From: Sphingomonas jejuensis
Lineage (GTDB): Bacteria > Pseudomonadota > Alphaproteobacteria > Sphingomonadales > Sphingomonadaceae
Assembly: GCF_011927695.1 (NCBI RefSeq)
Contig: NZ_JAATJE010000001.1
Coordinates: 1,736,001 to 1,800,000 of the forward strand
Direction of reading: 5' to 3'
Length of the DNA stretch: 64,000 bases
A program made the position numbers and the translations under genes. The notes below the pieces were generated by a model. That model did not search any database. It was given only the letters and a program-made list of their open reading frames with translations, and was not told the DNA's origin. Positions 62,779 to 64,000 of the stretch are shown piece by piece (position 1 is the first letter of the stretch; every line of letters starts with the position of its first letter).

Positions 62779-62912
62779 GTTTCAAACCCCCTTTGATGAC
62801 GGCGACGAGCCGATGCGGGGTCGGATTGCACCCCCCGTGCCAAGCGCGGTTTTCCGCCGAACTAACCGTGGTCGGGGCCGGTCGCTGTCAGCGTCGCCGA
62901 CAACAAGGCGGA

Positions 62913-64000
62913 TCAGCAGCGATCCGCAGCACTGATCGCGTCGGCGGCGCGAAGGGCTGCGACGATGCGGGTCAGGTGGTGGAGGTCGTGCACCTCCAGA
63001 TCGACAAGGAAGCTGTGGAACTGAACGTCCCGGCTCTCCAGCCGCAGGTTCAGGATGTTCGCCTTGTGCCCGCCCAGGATGCTCGCCATCACGCCAAGTG
63101 CGCCCGGCTCGTTCTTCAGCACGATGCGCAGGCGGGCGGCGGCGCCGTCCGACCCGTCGCCCCAGGCAAGGTCGATCCAGTCGGCATCCTCGCCGCTCGC
63201 CAGTGTCGGGCAATCGATGGTGTGAACCTGGATGGGCGCATCCGGATGACGCAGGCCGACGATGCGGTCGCCCGGCACGGGGTGGCAGCAGGCAGCAAGG
63301 CCGAAGGCGACGCCGGGCGTCAGGCCTTTGATCGAGATCGCCTCGCGCTGCGGCGGCACCGCATCGACATCGGCCACGTCCCCGCCCGCCGAACCGGGCA
63401 TCAGCGCCTCCATCAGCGCGCGGTCGCCGACCGACCCGCGCGCGACGGCGGCCATCAGCTCGGCCTCGGATTCGATGCGAAGTCGCTTCAGCGCCTGGCC
63501 CATCGCGTCCGCGCCGAGCTGTGCCGGCAGCCGCTTGACGATGTCGTCGTAGAGCTTGCGGCCGAGCGCAACGCTTTCCCCGCGCTCCTTGTGCCGGACG
63601 AAACGACGGATCGCGGCGCGCGCCTTGCCGGTGGTTGCAAAGCCAAGCCATGACGGCTGCGGCTCCTGCGCGTCCGACTTCAGGATCTGCACCTGGTCGC
63701 CGTTCTGGAGTTCGGTGCGCAGCGGCACCACGCGTCCGTTGACCTTGGCGCCCACCGCCTGATCGCCCAGGTCGGTATGAACCGCATAGGCGAAGTCGAT
63801 CGGCGTCGCGCCCTTCGGCAGCTGGAACAGCTCGCCCTTGGGCGTGAAGGCGAAGATGCGGTCCTGGTACATCGCCATGCGGGTATGTTCGAGCAGCTCT
63901 TCCGCGCTGCCGGCATTGTCCAGGATCTCGATCAGGTCGCGAATCCAGCGCACCTGCGCGTCCGGATCATTGGCCTTCTGCTTGTAAGCCCAATGGCTGG
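62913..64000 (-). CDS. rsh: RelA/SpoT homologue, C-terminal part (5' end outside window)
   Basis: The frame stays open to the last base of the window, so the hydrolase and synthetase domains lie beyond it. The visible 362 codons contain the TGS domain (IFAFTPKGELFQLPKG, FAYAVHTDLGDQAVGAKVNGR), the helical and zinc-finger-like region (GLAACCHPVPGDRIVG) and a C-terminal ACT domain (RIVLKNEPGALGVMASILGGHKANILNL). RSH proteins make and degrade (p)ppGpp in the stringent response. Alphaproteobacteria usually have one bifunctional RSH, which this probably is. Confidence 0.93.
   Translation of the reverse strand, partial: SHWAYKQKANDPDAQVRWIRDLIEILDNAGSAEELLEHTRMAMYQDRIFAFTPKGELFQLPKGATPIDFAYAVHTDLGDQAVGAKVNGRVVPLRTELQNGDQVQILKSDAQEPQPSWLGFATTGKARAAIRRFVRHKERGESVALGRKLYDDIVKRLPAQLGADAMGQALKRLRIESEAELMAAVARGSVGDRALMEALMPGSAGGDVADVDAVPPQREAISIKGLTPGVAFGLAACCHPVPGDRIVGLRHPDAPIQVHTIDCPTLASGEDADWIDLAWGDGSDGAAARLRIVLKNEPGALGVMASILGGHKANILNLRLESRDVQFHSFLVDLEVHDLHHLTRIVAALRAADAISAADRC

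Noticed and set aside
1..64000. CRISPR array, prophage or integrative element
   Set aside because: No regularly spaced repeats, no integrase or phage genes, and the single tRNA-Ser gene is not flanked by a repeat of its 3' end that I could see.

Overview
The window is a stretch of GC-rich chromosome from a sphingomonad-type alphaproteobacterium (Sphingomonas or a close relative). Four things point there: a circularly permuted two-piece tmRNA with the tag ANDNEALAIAA, two PEPxxWA-CTERM surface proteins, the aconitase-type methylcitrate cycle (acnD-prpF), and an EipA/DUF1134 envelope protein. Coding density is high and TGATG or ATGA stop-start overlaps are frequent. No insertion sequence, prophage or CRISPR array was seen.

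Layout. 1-4938: a Csu-type (archaic) chaperone-usher pilus operon, cut at its 5' end. 5102-11711: katG, a DUF808 membrane protein, an SDR oxidoreductase, then the tyrosine catabolic pair hppD-hmgA. 11712-13408: an isolated glycosyltransferase gene broken by a one-base frameshift. 13674-16024: queH, a methyltransferase whose start codon abuts a perfect 17-bp palindrome, and prpB. 16055-21854: the rest of the methylcitrate cycle (prpC, prpF, acnD), interrupted by a 154-codon membrane-anchored ORF and an opposite-strand 62-codon acidic ORF. 22258-25202: a sensory cluster in which a Crp/Fnr regulator is frameshifted, a response regulator is intact, and an HWE-type histidine kinase is split by an in-frame TAA. 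25290-29642: a membrane protein, a Tat-exported S41 peptidase with a membrane-bound AraC regulator, and an NmrA-like reductase. 29726-34605: tRNA-Ser(GCU), eipA, truB, rpsO and pnp. 34719-36795: a second HWE/HisKA_2 kinase, ssrA (tmRNA) and mscL. 36903-39563: a LemA-TPM-TPM-Nudix operon. 39579-44780: an NDUFS4-like complex I subunit, hrpB, a PEPxxWA-CTERM protein, polyprenyl diphosphate synthase and chorismate mutase. 44777-47880: a MATE exporter, DUF3297, and a two-gene unit of DUF1989 plus a GntA/YqcI-type heme N-hydroxylase. 47928-58571: a secreted protein, a serine hydrolase with tesB, then tamA-tamB and two trailing genes (one hypothetical, one hemerythrin-like). 58576-64000: a FucP-type sugar transporter with a LacI-type operator, gcdH, kynA, a second PEPxxWA-CTERM protein, and the 3' part of a RelA/SpoT homologue.

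How the genes work together. The content is mostly core metabolism and envelope biogenesis. Several catabolic routes feed central carbon: tyrosine through homogentisate, propionyl-CoA through methylcitrate, and the first step of tryptophan and a late step of lysine/tryptophan degradation. The most unusual items are the predicted guanidine-type N-hydroxylase/DUF1989 pair, the three broken genes between 12 and 25 kb, the palindromic operator at 15070-15086, and the tandem RNA hairpins ahead of pnp.
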